Part shown: one piece after another, positions 16,230 to 24,234 of the stretch
Position numbering within the stretch: position 1 is the stretch's first letter
Layout: every line of letters begins with the position of its first letter
Assembly (NCBI GenBank): GCA_022825745.1
Contig: JAJDWF010000049.1
Span: forward strand, 1 to 34,883
Reading direction: 5' to 3'
Origin: Dehalococcoidia bacterium
GTDB taxonomy: Bacteria; Chloroflexota; Dehalococcoidia; Lucifugimonadales; UBA3495
Length of the DNA stretch: 34,883 nucleotides
Position numbers and translations under genes: made by a program
The notes under the pieces: generated by a model
The model's input: only the letters and a program-made list of their open reading frames with translations
Told to the model about the DNA's origin: nothing
Databases searched by the model: none

Positions 16230-17108
16230 TTGAAGATCAAGAAAATACTAAACGAACGACGCACCATTTCATTCGAGTTCTTCCCGCCCAGGGAGGCGGA
16301 CGGCGTACCCGCCGTCATTGACGTAATCAAGGGATTGCAACAGTTCAGCCCCGATTTTGTATCGGTCACCTACGGCGCCGGCGGGGGCACCCGCGCCTTC
16401 ACCGAAGAAATCACCATGCGGCTCAAGTCCGAAACTCCGCTGGAAGTGATGGCGCACCTGACTTGCGTAGCCCAGACTCGCGCCGAAGTCCACGGCGTTT
16501 TGGAGCGGCTGCAAACCGCCGGGATCGAAAACGTGATCGCCCTGCGCGGCGACCGGCCGGCGGACAGCAACGAGACCGAACCGGGGGTTGATGAATTCCC
16601 TCACGCCACCGATTTGATAACCCACATCACGGACAACTTCGACTTTGGCATCGCGGGGGCCTGCTACCCGGAAGGCCACACCGAATCCACGGACCTGGAC
16701 ACGGACATCGAATACGCGCGCATGAAGCAGGACCTGGGCGCGGACTTCCTGATCACGCAGCTGTTCTACGACAACAATTACTTCTACCGGTTCCAGGAGC
16801 GCGCCGCCGCCGCCGGCATCACGGTGCCCGTGATCCCCGGCGTCCTGCCCATCCTCAGCACTCCGCAGATTCGGAGGTTCACCTCGCTGTGTGGCGCGAC
16901 CATTCCGGCTGAGCTGGACGAGCGCCTGGAACGGTTCGCCGACGACAACCGCGCCGTCCGCGAAATTGGAGTCGAACACGCGACGCAGCAGGCCGAAGAC
17001 CTGTGGGCCAACGGCGTTCCCGGCATCCACTTCTACGTGCTGAACCGGCGTTATTCCGTGTCCCACATCCTGCGGGATTTGAACATCGGCGGGCACACAG
17101 GCGAGTAA
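16230..17108 (+). CDS. metF: 5,10-methylenetetrahydrofolate reductase
   Basis: A 292-residue MTHFR catalytic domain, a flavin-dependent TIM barrel that makes 5-methyl-THF for methionine synthesis. The N-terminal SFEFFPP carries the catalytic glutamate (Glu16). VSVTYGAGG, the NVIALRGDRP motif, ITQLFYDN and VIPGVLPI follow in the expected order. The C-terminus is the usual WANGVPGIHFYVLNR. The start is a TTG at 16230 with AGGAG at 16220-16224. Length is that of bacterial MetF without a regulatory domain. It is 28 bp downstream of the crotonase-family gene, and a palindromic repeat follows its stop. Confidence 0.95.
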   Translation: MKIKKILNERRTISFEFFPPREADGVPAVIDVIKGLQQFSPDFVSVTYGAGGGTRAFTEEITMRLKSETPLEVMAHLTCVAQTRAEVHGVLERLQTAGIENVIALRGDRPADSNETEPGVDEFPHATDLITHITDNFDFGIAGACYPEGHTESTDLDTDIEYARMKQDLGADFLITQLFYDNNYFYRFQERAAAAGITVPVIPGVLPILSTPQIRRFTSLCGATIPAELDERLERFADDNRAVREIGVEHATQQAEDLWANGVPGIHFYVLNRRYSVSHILRDLNIGGHTGE

Positions 17109-17129
17109 CAACCTCCCCTTTCCCTCGTC

Positions 17130-17149
17130 ATTCCCGCGAAAGCGGGAAT
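17130..17149. repeat. Intergenic palindrome, GAAA-loop type
   Basis: ATTCCCGC (17130-17137), loop GAAA, GCGGGAAT (17142-17149), with TC before and CCAC after. It is the same element as at 20436-20455 in inverted orientation, and resembles dRS3/REP-like sequences known from many bacteria. Lying 22 bp after metF, it could act as an mRNA-end hairpin. Confidence 0.8.
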
Positions 17150-17192
17150 CCACAGCCGCAGTTGGCGAGAGTCCTGTTCACTGACGTAAAAG

Positions 17193-17627
17193 ATGCTCAC
17201 TACCGGAGTGGACTTCATCGAAATCGAGCGGGTCGCCAGCGTGCTTGACCGCTATAGCGACCGGTTTCTGCGACGGATTTTCACGCCGGGGGAGATCGCC
17301 TACTGTCGTGGCCGGGCCCCCAACCTGGCCGCTCGGTTCGCCGCCAAGGAAGCGGTGATGAAGGCACTGGGCACCGGATTCCGCGGAGTCGGCTGGCGGG
17401 ACGTTGAAGTGGTGCGCGCGCCCAGCGGCGCGCCCAGTCCTCGGCTGCATGGTCGCGCGTTGCGCCGGGCCAAGCGGCTCGGGGTAACCGAAATCGCGAT
17501 CAGCCTGTCCCATTCCAAGGGCTATGCGATGGTGGTCGCCGTCGCGTCGCGGCCGGATACCAAGGAATCGCGCCAGGCCGCAGCAGCAGTACTGTGGGGC
17601 GATGACACGGCGCCGCGCGTTGACTGA
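17193..17627 (+). CDS. acpS: Holo-[acyl-carrier-protein] synthase
   Basis: A 144-residue AcpS-type phosphopantetheinyl transferase that moves 4'-phosphopantetheine from CoA to the serine of ACP. The Mg2+ ligands are visible: Asp7 in TTGVDFIEIERV and Glu53 in ARFAAKEAVMKALG. FTPGEIAYC and the C-terminal ISLSHSKGYAMVVAV complete the family pattern. It is about 20 residues longer than E. coli AcpS, the extra being an Ala-rich tail. No good Shine-Dalgarno is visible before the ATG at 17193. Its stop is 3 bp before the NAD(P)HX repair gene, a pairing seen widely in bacteria. Confidence 0.94.
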   Translation: MLTTGVDFIEIERVASVLDRYSDRFLRRIFTPGEIAYCRGRAPNLAARFAAKEAVMKALGTGFRGVGWRDVEVVRAPSGAPSPRLHGRALRRAKRLGVTEIAISLSHSKGYAMVVAVASRPDTKESRQAAAAVLWGDDTAPRVD

Positions 17628-17630
17628 AGT

Positions 17631-19193
17631 ATGACCGTCAAAGTCGTGACCGTCGCCCAGATGCAGGCGCTGGAAGACGCATCGGAACGGGCCGGCACAA
17701 GCAAAGACACCCTGATGGAAAACGCCGGCCTGGCCTGCGCGCAGCAGGTACGCCGGCACATGGGCGGCGCGGCAGGTCGCAAAGCCCTGCTGCTGATCGG
17801 GCCGGGCAATAACGGCGCGGACGGCCTGGTGATCGCGCGGCATCTCCGGCGCTGGGGGGCCGAGGTTTGCTGCTACGTGGTACGGGGCCGCCCCGACCAC
17901 GATCCCAAAATGGCCGACGCGCTGAGGTACGACGTGGACGTTGTGCATGCCGAGCAGGATCCGGGTTTCGCGCGACTGCAAGGCTGGCTGTCCTCATCGT
18001 CGGTGGTAGTGGATGCGATACTCGGCGCGGGGCGGTACCGACCTTTAGAAGGGACGGCGAGAGAAGTCGTCGAGTTGGTGAACCGGCACCGGGCTTCCGG
18101 TTGTTCCGTCATCAGCGTTGACTTGCCCACCGGCGTCAACCCGGATACGGGAGCAGCGGACGAGAACGCGCTGGTTGCCGACGTGACGCTGGCCTTGTGT
18201 TACCCCAAGTTCGGGATCGCCAACTTCCCCGGCGCCGGCTATGCCGGCCGGATTGTGGTGTTGGGTATCGGGTTGCCGCCCCAGGCCCTTGACGGGATTG
18301 ACTTGCCGGTGGAGTGGATGTCTGATTCGGCGGCCGCCGATTTGCTGCCCGCTCGCCCGCTGGATTCACATAAAGGGACCTACGGACACCTCTTGATCGT
18401 CGCCGGTTCGCGGAACTTCGTCGGCGCATCGGTTCTGGCCGCCATGGCGGCGCACCGGGTGGGCGCCGGGTTGGTTACGCTGGCGACGCCGGAGTCCGTG
18501 TACCCGATCGCGGCCTCAAAATTGACCGAAACCATCCACTTGCCCCTGCCGGAGGACGCGGACGGGCGTGTGGACATCTCGGCGGCGGACGTCATACGAG
18601 AGCGGATTCACAGCTATTCGGCGTTGGCCGTGGGCTGCGGCCTGGGTTTGTCGCCAGGAACCGCGTCGTTTATCGAACGGCTGCTGTTGGCCGACACCGA
18701 CTTGCCGATGCCGCCAGTGGTGATTGACGCCGACGGGCTGAACAACCTTGCCCGCTGCGAAGCCTGGCCGGCCCGGTTGCACACCCCCGCCGTGCTGACA
18801 CCACACCCCGGCGAAATGGCTACGCTGACCGGCCAACCCACCGCTGAAGTACAGGCCGACCGCCTTGCCGTTGCCGGCAGTTCGGCGGCCGAATGGGGCC
18901 AAACGGCGCTGCTGAAGGGCGCGCACAGTATCGTTGCGTCCCCGGACGGGCGGCAGTGCTTCCTGCCCTTTGCCAACCCGGCGCTGGCAGCGGGTGGGAC
19001 GGGCGACGTGCTCACGGGACTTATCGGCGGGTTGTTGGCGCAGGGCGTGTCGCCTTACGGGGCGGCGCGGCTGGGCGGTTTCCTGCACGGGAAGGCCGGG
19101 GAGACGGTGCGGGGCCGCGTGGGGAACGCGGGGGTCGTGGCGAGCGACCTGTTGCGACACATCCCCTTTACCATCAACCAACTGCGGGCCTGA
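17631..19193 (+). CDS. nnr: Bifunctional NAD(P)H-hydrate epimerase / ADP-dependent dehydratase
   Basis: A 520-residue fusion that repairs damaged NAD(P)H hydrates. Residues 1 to about 215 are the YjeF N-domain epimerase: MENAG, LLIGPGNNGADGLVIARHL and SVDLPTGVNPDTG. From about residue 225 comes the ribokinase-like dehydratase: HLLIVAGSRNFVGASVLAA, VVIDADGLNNLA, LTPHPGEMATLTG and the AAGGTGDVLTGLIGGL motif with the conserved GTGD. The ATG at 17631 lies 3 bp after acpS, and the stop is 1 bp before the next ATG, so this is the middle of a three-gene operon. All key motifs of both halves are intact. Confidence 0.95.
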   Translation: MTVKVVTVAQMQALEDASERAGTSKDTLMENAGLACAQQVRRHMGGAAGRKALLLIGPGNNGADGLVIARHLRRWGAEVCCYVVRGRPDHDPKMADALRYDVDVVHAEQDPGFARLQGWLSSSSVVVDAILGAGRYRPLEGTAREVVELVNRHRASGCSVISVDLPTGVNPDTGAADENALVADVTLALCYPKFGIANFPGAGYAGRIVVLGIGLPPQALDGIDLPVEWMSDSAAADLLPARPLDSHKGTYGHLLIVAGSRNFVGASVLAAMAAHRVGAGLVTLATPESVYPIAASKLTETIHLPLPEDADGRVDISAADVIRERIHSYSALAVGCGLGLSPGTASFIERLLLADTDLPMPPVVIDADGLNNLARCEAWPARLHTPAVLTPHPGEMATLTGQPTAEVQADRLAVAGSSAAEWGQTALLKGAHSIVASPDGRQCFLPFANPALAAGGTGDVLTGLIGGLLAQGVSPYGAARLGGFLHGKAGETVRGRVGNAGVVASDLLRHIPFTINQLRA

Positions 19194-19194
19194 T

Positions 19195-19638
19195 ATGGCA
19201 GGCGAGCGCGATGGCGCAGTTCTCAGCGACCGGCAAATTGAGTTGCTGAATCAAACGCCGGTGGGTCATCTGGCCACTGCTGACGCAAATGGCCGTCCGC
19301 ATGTGATTCCGTTCTGCTTTGTGTGCGATGGCGGGATCATATATTCCGTGCTCGACGCCAAACCGAAAAGCGCCGATCTGAGAAGCCTGCGGCGCGTCCG
19401 CAACATCCTGGCCAACCCGCGCGTTTCAGTGGTGATAGATCACTACGAGTCCGATTGGTCGAGGCTCTGGTATCTGCTGGTGCATGGCAGTGCCGAACTG
19501 CTCGAACAGTGCCCGGAACAGGCTGCGGCAATCTCGTTGCTACGCGACAAATACCAACAGTATCGGGAGATGGACCTGGAGTACAGTCCGGTAATCAAGA
19601 TCACCCCGGAACGGGCTACGGGATGGTCCGGGAGTTGA
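19195..19638 (+). CDS. PPOX-class F420-dependent-type oxidoreductase
   Basis: A 147-residue split-barrel flavin/deazaflavin-binding protein, most like the TIGR03668 (Rv0121) group. Typical segments are VGHLATADANGRPHVIPFCFVCDG near the start (a strand-turn-strand cofactor region), LRRVRNILANPRVSVVIDHYE, and the C-terminal VIKITPERATGW. Members are thought to use F420H2, FMN or heme-related ligands; which one here cannot be told. The ATG at 19195 starts one base after the nnr stop, so expression is probably coupled to acpS-nnr. If F420-dependent, the organism must make F420. Confidence 0.85.
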   Translation: MAGERDGAVLSDRQIELLNQTPVGHLATADANGRPHVIPFCFVCDGGIIYSVLDAKPKSADLRSLRRVRNILANPRVSVVIDHYESDWSRLWYLLVHGSAELLEQCPEQAAAISLLRDKYQQYREMDLEYSPVIKITPERATGWSGS

Positions 19639-19663
19639 CCCGATGCGGCCCCGCGCCTAGAAT
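19635..19663 (+). promoter_or_regulatory. Sigma70-type promoter of the alpha/beta hydrolase at 19691
   Basis: TTGACC (19635-19640), 17-nt spacer, TAGAAT (19658-19663), five of six matches in each hexamer. The -35 overlaps the last codons of the PPOX gene. The predicted start near 19670 gives a 20-nt leader. Confidence 0.65.
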
Positions 19664-19690
19664 GCCCGCAGCCTTTACGCCGGCGAGGTT

Positions 19691-20407
19691 ATGATGGCGC
19701 AATTGGTTTTCATTCACGGTCCGGGCGCTGGCGGATGCGCTGATTCCTACGTCAACCAGTTGGCCCATTACCCGGGCAGCCTGGCTCCCCACTTGCCCGG
19801 GCATCTTGACGGGGCGCCGTGCAGCAGCGTGGAGCGATATACCGACTGGCTGCGCGGCTGGTTGCACTCCCAAGGACATGACCACGACCTGGTGTTGAGC
19901 GGTTTCACGCTGGGCGCCTGCATCGCGTTGCAGTACGCGCTGGACTATCCGGATGAAGTGAAAGGGCTGGCCCTGATGACCATCGCCATGCGGCCCAAGC
20001 GGAGGCATCCCGAGGACTTGCAGTTTCGCCTGGACGCCGCCAGTGATGCAGCAACGTATGAGAAGTGGCTGGGGATGATGGACGGCATCATGCACTTCAT
20101 CGAGCCCGACCTGCGGGAGAAGCTGCTGCAAAGGCATCGTGAGGTCGGCCCGACGGCGCAACACCACGACCTGGTGGTGATTGATCGATTCGACGTGCGC
20201 GACCGCATCCACACGCTACAGGTTCCGCTGCTGCTGATCCAGGGCGTGGACGACCCGCTGGCCACCGGCGATTATGAAGAGGAAATACACCGAGCCGTTG
20301 CCGGCTCCAAGCTCATCAAGATGAAGGACGCGGGCCACTTCCCGATGGTGGAGAAGCCCGGCGAATTCAACGCGGCGATGGACGCTTTCCTCGCCGGTAT
20401 TTGCTGA
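19691..20407 (+). CDS. Alpha/beta hydrolase-fold protein with Thr at the nucleophile position
   Basis: A 238-residue alpha/beta hydrolase. The oxyanion region VFIHGPGAGG is at the N-terminus, the acid is probably Asp in QGVDDPLATGDYEE, and the histidine is in KDAGHFPMVEKP. The nucleophile elbow reads LSGFTLGACIAL: Thr73 replaces the usual serine. Threonine can be a poor nucleophile, so the protein may be non-hydrolytic or unusually specific. Two ATGs (19691, 19694) follow GAGG at 19685-19688; the second has better spacing. It has its own promoter and is followed by a palindromic repeat. Substrate unknown. Confidence 0.85.
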   Translation: MMAQLVFIHGPGAGGCADSYVNQLAHYPGSLAPHLPGHLDGAPCSSVERYTDWLRGWLHSQGHDHDLVLSGFTLGACIALQYALDYPDEVKGLALMTIAMRPKRRHPEDLQFRLDAASDAATYEKWLGMMDGIMHFIEPDLREKLLQRHREVGPTAQHHDLVVIDRFDVRDRIHTLQVPLLLIQGVDDPLATGDYEEEIHRAVAGSKLIKMKDAGHFPMVEKPGEFNAAMDAFLAGIC

Positions 20408-20435
20408 AGGCATTTTATTGCGTAATGCGCTCTGG

Positions 20436-20455
20436 ATTCCGGCTTTCGCCGGAAT
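20436..20455. repeat. Intergenic palindrome, same family as at 17130, inverted
   Basis: ATTCCGGC (20436-20443), loop TTTC, GCCGGAAT (20448-20455), flanked by TGG and GACGG. Compared with the copy at 17130-17149 read on the minus strand, one stem pair has changed on both sides (C-G to G-C), keeping the helix. It lies between the hydrolase stop and the TPP-enzyme gene. Confidence 0.8.
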
Positions 20456-20486
20456 GACGGAGGAGAAGGACAGGAGGAACCATACC

Positions 20487-22133
20487 GTGGACGGAGTTAC
20501 CGCTGTAGCCAACGTACTGAAGATGGAGGGCGTGGACTGGATCGCAGTCATGCCGTCGAATCCCCTCATTGAAGCCGCCGCCATCGCCGGCATCCGTCCG
20601 GTGGTGTGCCGGCAGGAGCGCACCGGCGTCCACATGGCCGACGGATTCTCCCGCATCACCAACGGCAAGAAGACCGGGATTTTCCTGGCGCAGAACGGGC
20701 CGGGCGCAGAAAACGCCTTCGGCGGGGTCGCCCAGGCTTACGCTGACTCGGTGCCCATCCTGGTGCTGCCGGCCGGCGTGGCGCGGAATCGCGTTGGCGT
20801 CGAACCCAACTTCCATCCGGTGCGGGCTTACGAGTCGATTACCAAGTGGTCCGCTCACGTGAACTTTGCGGACCGGGTGCCCGAGCTGTTCCGGCAGGCT
20901 TTCACCAAGCTCCGCTCCGGCAAGCCGGGGCCGGTGCTGCTGGAAATCCCGTCGGACCTGTCGGCGGACCAGATCAGCGAAGAGGACTTCGACTACATGC
21001 CGCCGGTGCAGATGCGGGTGGCTGCCGACCCGGCGGCGGTAACACGAGCGGCGCGCGGGTTCATGTCGGCGCAGCGTCCGGTGATCATGGCAGGCCAGGG
21101 AGTGATGTACGCCGAGGCCACCGACGAGTTGCTCGAACTGGCCGAGTTCCTGCAAATCCCGGTGCTGACCACGCTGGAGGGCAAGAGCGCTTTCCCGGAA
21201 AATCATCCGTTGTCCCTGGGCGTCGGCGGGTCCAGCCAGACCGGGCCGGTGCACCGGTTCCTGACCAACTGCGACGTCGTGTTCGGCGTGGGCGTCAGCT
21301 TCACCAAGAGCAGCTTCACGGTGCCGATCCCGGCCGGCAAGACGCTGATCCACCTTACCAATGGCGACGGTGACATAAACAAGGACTACCGCACCGAGTA
21401 CCCCGTTCTCGGCGACGCCAAGCTGGCCCTCCGCCAGTTCATCGACGAATTGAAGGCGCAAGGGGCCCAGCAACGCGCCCCGAACCAGGAACTGGCCGAC
21501 GAAATCACCGCCAGCCGGGAAGCCTGGATGGCCGAATGGCTGCCCCGGCTGACCAGCGACGAGGTGCCGCTGAACCCGTACCGGGTGGTGTGGGACATCA
21601 TGCACACCGTGGACCTGGACAACACCATCGTCACCCACGAATCCGGCAGCCCGCGCGAGCAGGTGTCGCCGTTCTGGGAAGCCCGCGCGCCGCGCAGCTT
21701 TATTGGCTGGGGTAAGTCCACGCAGTTGGGCTACAGCCTCGGCCTGGCGATGGGCGCGAAGATGGCCGCGCCGGAGAAAATGGTCATCAACTTCATGGGC
21801 GACGCCGCGTTTGGCATGGTGGGCCTGGACGTGGAGACCGCGGTTCGGGCCAACATACCGATCACCACGGTGGTGATGAACAACTCCACCATGGCGATTT
21901 ATCCGGACAGCCGTATCCCAACAGCGGTTGAGCGTTACGGCCTCAAAGACCTCAGCGGGGATTTCTACCAGGTGGCCGTGGCGCTGGGCGCTTACGCCGA
22001 GCAGGTCCACACCCCGGACGAGATCAAGCCGGCGATGCAGCGGGCGATGCAGGCCAACGCCGACGGGCGGCCGGCGCTGCTGGAGTTCATCACCAAGGAA
22101 GAAGGTACTTTCTCCAAGTTCCGGTTTGACTGA
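20487..22133 (+). CDS. Thiamine-diphosphate-dependent enzyme, acetolactate synthase-like
   Basis: A 548-residue three-domain ThDP enzyme. The pyrimidine-binding domain is first, with catalytic Glu44 in VCRQERTGVHMADG and the LAQNGPGAENAFGG segment. A central Rossmann domain follows (around MAGQGVMYAEATDELLELA). The C-terminal ThDP/Mg2+ domain has GDAAFGM (Gly438-Asp439) and Asn465-Asn466. Relatives include acetolactate synthase, benzoylformate decarboxylase and oxalyl-CoA decarboxylase; the exact reaction is not evident. The GTG at 20487 is chosen because AGGAGG is at 20472-20477; the frame extends 23 codons upstream only by reading through the palindromic repeat. The last base of its TGA is the A of the next ATG. 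Confidence 0.9.
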   Translation: MDGVTAVANVLKMEGVDWIAVMPSNPLIEAAAIAGIRPVVCRQERTGVHMADGFSRITNGKKTGIFLAQNGPGAENAFGGVAQAYADSVPILVLPAGVARNRVGVEPNFHPVRAYESITKWSAHVNFADRVPELFRQAFTKLRSGKPGPVLLEIPSDLSADQISEEDFDYMPPVQMRVAADPAAVTRAARGFMSAQRPVIMAGQGVMYAEATDELLELAEFLQIPVLTTLEGKSAFPENHPLSLGVGGSSQTGPVHRFLTNCDVVFGVGVSFTKSSFTVPIPAGKTLIHLTNGDGDINKDYRTEYPVLGDAKLALRQFIDELKAQGAQQRAPNQELADEITASREAWMAEWLPRLTSDEVPLNPYRVVWDIMHTVDLDNTIVTHESGSPREQVSPFWEARAPRSFIGWGKSTQLGYSLGLAMGAKMAAPEKMVINFMGDAAFGMVGLDVETAVRANIPITTVVMNNSTMAIYPDSRIPTAVERYGLKDLSGDFYQVAVALGAYAEQVHTPDEIKPAMQRAMQANADGRPALLEFITKEEGTFSKFRFD

Positions 22134-23236
22134 TGGCCAGCCTTGCCATACCCGGAACGGAAAGCGAACTGACCGCCGACTGGTTGGCGCGGGCGCTGGC
22201 CGACGGCGGCGCCAGTGATTTGCCGGACATACATAACGCCGTTGTCGAGGAAATCGGCAGCGGCGTTGGCCTGGTGGGGAGAATCCTGCGCTGCCATCTG
22301 ACGTATAGCGCCGCCGGAGGCCCGGAGACGGTCATCGTAAAGCTGCCCAGCGCGCACCCGGAGACGCTCCGGATGGCGATAGGGTTGGGGCTGTACCGCC
22401 GGGAGTACGCCTTTTACCGGCAGATTGCGCCTCACATACCGCTGCGCTCGCCGGCGCTGCTGTACGGCAACTTTGACGATGCCAGCCATCGCTTCGTGCT
22501 GGTGTTGGAAGACCTGCGCGGCATGGCTACGGCAGACCAGTTGGACGGGGCCAACGCCGAGCAGGCGAAAACGGCCATTCGGGCGATTGCTCGATTGCAC
22601 GGATTCTACTGGGACAAAGTGGACCAACCGCCCGTCGCCGGGTTTCAGACCGCCTCAGATCGTGAACGCCGACAGATGACCCAGGCTGCTTACCAAGCCA
22701 ACCTGGGGCCAGCGCTGGAACGCTTTGGGACGCTATTTCCACACCGTACCGGGCAGTTGGCTGAGGACTACGCGACGAGGCTGGCCGATCACATGGAGGC
22801 GGTGGCCGCCGGGCCGCAGACCTTCGCCCACGGCGATTTTCGACTGGACAATATGTTCTTCGCCGGCGACGGCGGCGAGAGTGGGGATTTTGCGGCGGTT
22901 GACTGGCAGGTTTGCGGGGTTGCCAGCGGCCTGCAGGATGTGGCGTATTTCCTGTCCTCCAGCGTGGCTACGGAGGTTCGCCGGCAGATTGAGCGCGAGG
23001 CATTGGCCGAGTATCACGACGTCATACTCAGCGCGGGTGTGGAGAACTTTACCTTTTCGGAATGTTGGCGGAGCTACCGGCAAAACATGCTCGGTTGCCT
23101 GCGGACGCCGATCATCGCGGGAGGCCAGCTTGACTTTACCGGCGACCGCAGCCGACAACTGGCCGAAGTATTCCTAACTCGAACCCTGACTGCCATTGAC
23201 GATCTGGACGCCCACGAATTTCTGCCGGGCCGGTAA
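22133..23236 (+). CDS. Aminoglycoside-phosphotransferase-like small-molecule kinase
   Basis: A 367-residue protein-kinase-like fold of the APH/EcKinase (CHK) type. ATP-binding features are TVIVKLP (the likely lysine) and LYRREYAFYRQIAP (the paired glutamate). The catalytic loop is HGDFRLDN with His233, Asp235 and Asn240, and the metal-binding Asp is in AAVDWQ. Such enzymes phosphorylate small hydroxyl compounds; the antibiotic-resistance name reflects fold only. Its ATG overlaps the TGA of the ThDP-enzyme gene by one base, suggesting coupled translation and a shared catabolic pathway. Substrate unknown. Confidence 0.88.
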   Translation: MASLAIPGTESELTADWLARALADGGASDLPDIHNAVVEEIGSGVGLVGRILRCHLTYSAAGGPETVIVKLPSAHPETLRMAIGLGLYRREYAFYRQIAPHIPLRSPALLYGNFDDASHRFVLVLEDLRGMATADQLDGANAEQAKTAIRAIARLHGFYWDKVDQPPVAGFQTASDRERRQMTQAAYQANLGPALERFGTLFPHRTGQLAEDYATRLADHMEAVAAGPQTFAHGDFRLDNMFFAGDGGESGDFAAVDWQVCGVASGLQDVAYFLSSSVATEVRRQIEREALAEYHDVILSAGVENFTFSECWRSYRQNMLGCLRTPIIAGGQLDFTGDRSRQLAEVFLTRTLTAIDDLDAHEFLPGR

Positions 23237-23317
23237 ATTGATGACAGCAGGCCGTAGCGCAATCGGCGGCAGGCACTTTAGACTGGCCGGCGAAACTATG
23301 TTGTGCCGGAGAGGATG

Positions 23318-24178
23318 ATGGTCATTGCCGGATCGCCCGCCGAAGCCGCCGCGCTGGATGATTTCCGCGCCTATCTTGAGGAAATTATCGCCGGGGTCTC
23401 GGCGGAGGTTCCTGAGACTCCCGACAATGCCGAGCCAGTGGGTTGCCCCGATACTGAACCGGCGCCGCGACGCCCGGGGCGCGCCTCGTACCAGCCGACT
23501 ATACGGGAAATGCCGGCGCAGGAACGGCCACGGGAACGGCTGCGGGAGCACGGCCCGCGCTACCTGAACAACGCCGAACTGGTGGCGATTCTGCTGCGGA
23601 CCGGCATCGCCGGGGAAAACGCCATCAACCTGGCAACGCGGGTGCTGGCCGAGTTTGAGGGGCTGGGAGGGCTGGCGCGGGTCGGCTACGCAGAACTCCA
23701 TGGCCAGCGCGGTTTGAGCGACGCCAAGACGTGTGAGATCTTGGCTGCCCTGGAGTTGGGCCGGCGCATCGCGTCGCTGGCGCCGGAGGAAAGGGCGCAG
23801 ATATCCTGCCCGCAGGACGGAGCCAACCTGGTGGCGGCGGAGATGGCGCTTTTCGCGCAAGAGCACCTGGTCGTTCTGCTGCTCAACACCCGGAACATGG
23901 TGGTGGCGCGGCGTACAATCTACATCGGCACGGTGAACAGCAGCGCGGTTCGCCCGGCCGAAGTGCTACGGCCGGCAGTGCGGGAGAACGCACCGTCGAT
24001 CATTGTGGTGCACAATCACCCGTCGGGCGACCCGACGCCAAGCGCGGAGGACGTGGCGGTGACCCGCGACCTGGTTGCCGCCGGCAAATTGATGGACATT
24101 GAACTGCTGGACCACCTGATAATAGGACAGGGCGGGCGCTTCACCAGCCTGAAGGAAAAAGGGCTGGGGTTTGACTGA
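23318..24178 (+). CDS. radC: RadC family JAMM protein with N-terminal extension
   Basis: A 286-residue RadC/UPF0758 protein. The helix-hairpin-helix-like half (IREMPAQERPRERL, LNNAELVAILLRTG) is followed by the JAMM domain with His232, His234 and Asp245 in HNHPSGDPTPSAED. The role of RadC is unsettled; it is no longer viewed as a confirmed repair enzyme. It is about 60 residues longer than E. coli RadC, the extra being an acidic, Pro-rich N-terminus. Two adjacent ATGs (23315, 23318) and a GTG (23303) are possible; GGAGAGG at 23308-23314 best fits 23318. The stop is within the first copy of a tandem repeat leading to the cupin gene. Confidence 0.92.
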   Translation: MVIAGSPAEAAALDDFRAYLEEIIAGVSAEVPETPDNAEPVGCPDTEPAPRRPGRASYQPTIREMPAQERPRERLREHGPRYLNNAELVAILLRTGIAGENAINLATRVLAEFEGLGGLARVGYAELHGQRGLSDAKTCEILAALELGRRIASLAPEERAQISCPQDGANLVAAEMALFAQEHLVVLLLNTRNMVVARRTIYIGTVNSSAVRPAEVLRPAVRENAPSIIVVHNHPSGDPTPSAEDVAVTRDLVAAGKLMDIELLDHLIIGQGGRFTSLKEKGLGFD

Positions 24179-24233
24179 CTCCAACCGACAAGGAGACGAC
24201 CCAACATTGACTCCGAGCGACAAGGAGACGACC
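24177..24233 (+). repeat. Tandem 25-bp direct repeat carrying two Shine-Dalgarno sequences
   Basis: A 25-bp unit at 24177-24201 recurs at 24209-24233 (period 32 bp) with two mismatches. Each copy contains ACAAGGAGACGACC or GCGACAAGGAGACGACC, so AAGGAG is present twice. The second copy directly serves the cupin ATG at 24235; the first overlaps the radC stop codon and has no in-frame start near it. Confidence 0.9.
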
Positions 24234-24234
24234 T

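Noticed and set aside
20418..20486. N-terminal extension of the ThDP enzyme starting at 20418
   Set aside because: It is the translated palindromic repeat (LWIPAFAGMT); AGGAGG and the GTG at 20487 give the natural start.
20415..22010. Long minus-strand open frame (531 codons) opposite the ThDP gene
   Set aside because: It mirrors a strongly conserved gene; its protein is His/Arg/Gly-rich with no known domain. This is usual for GC-rich antisense frames.
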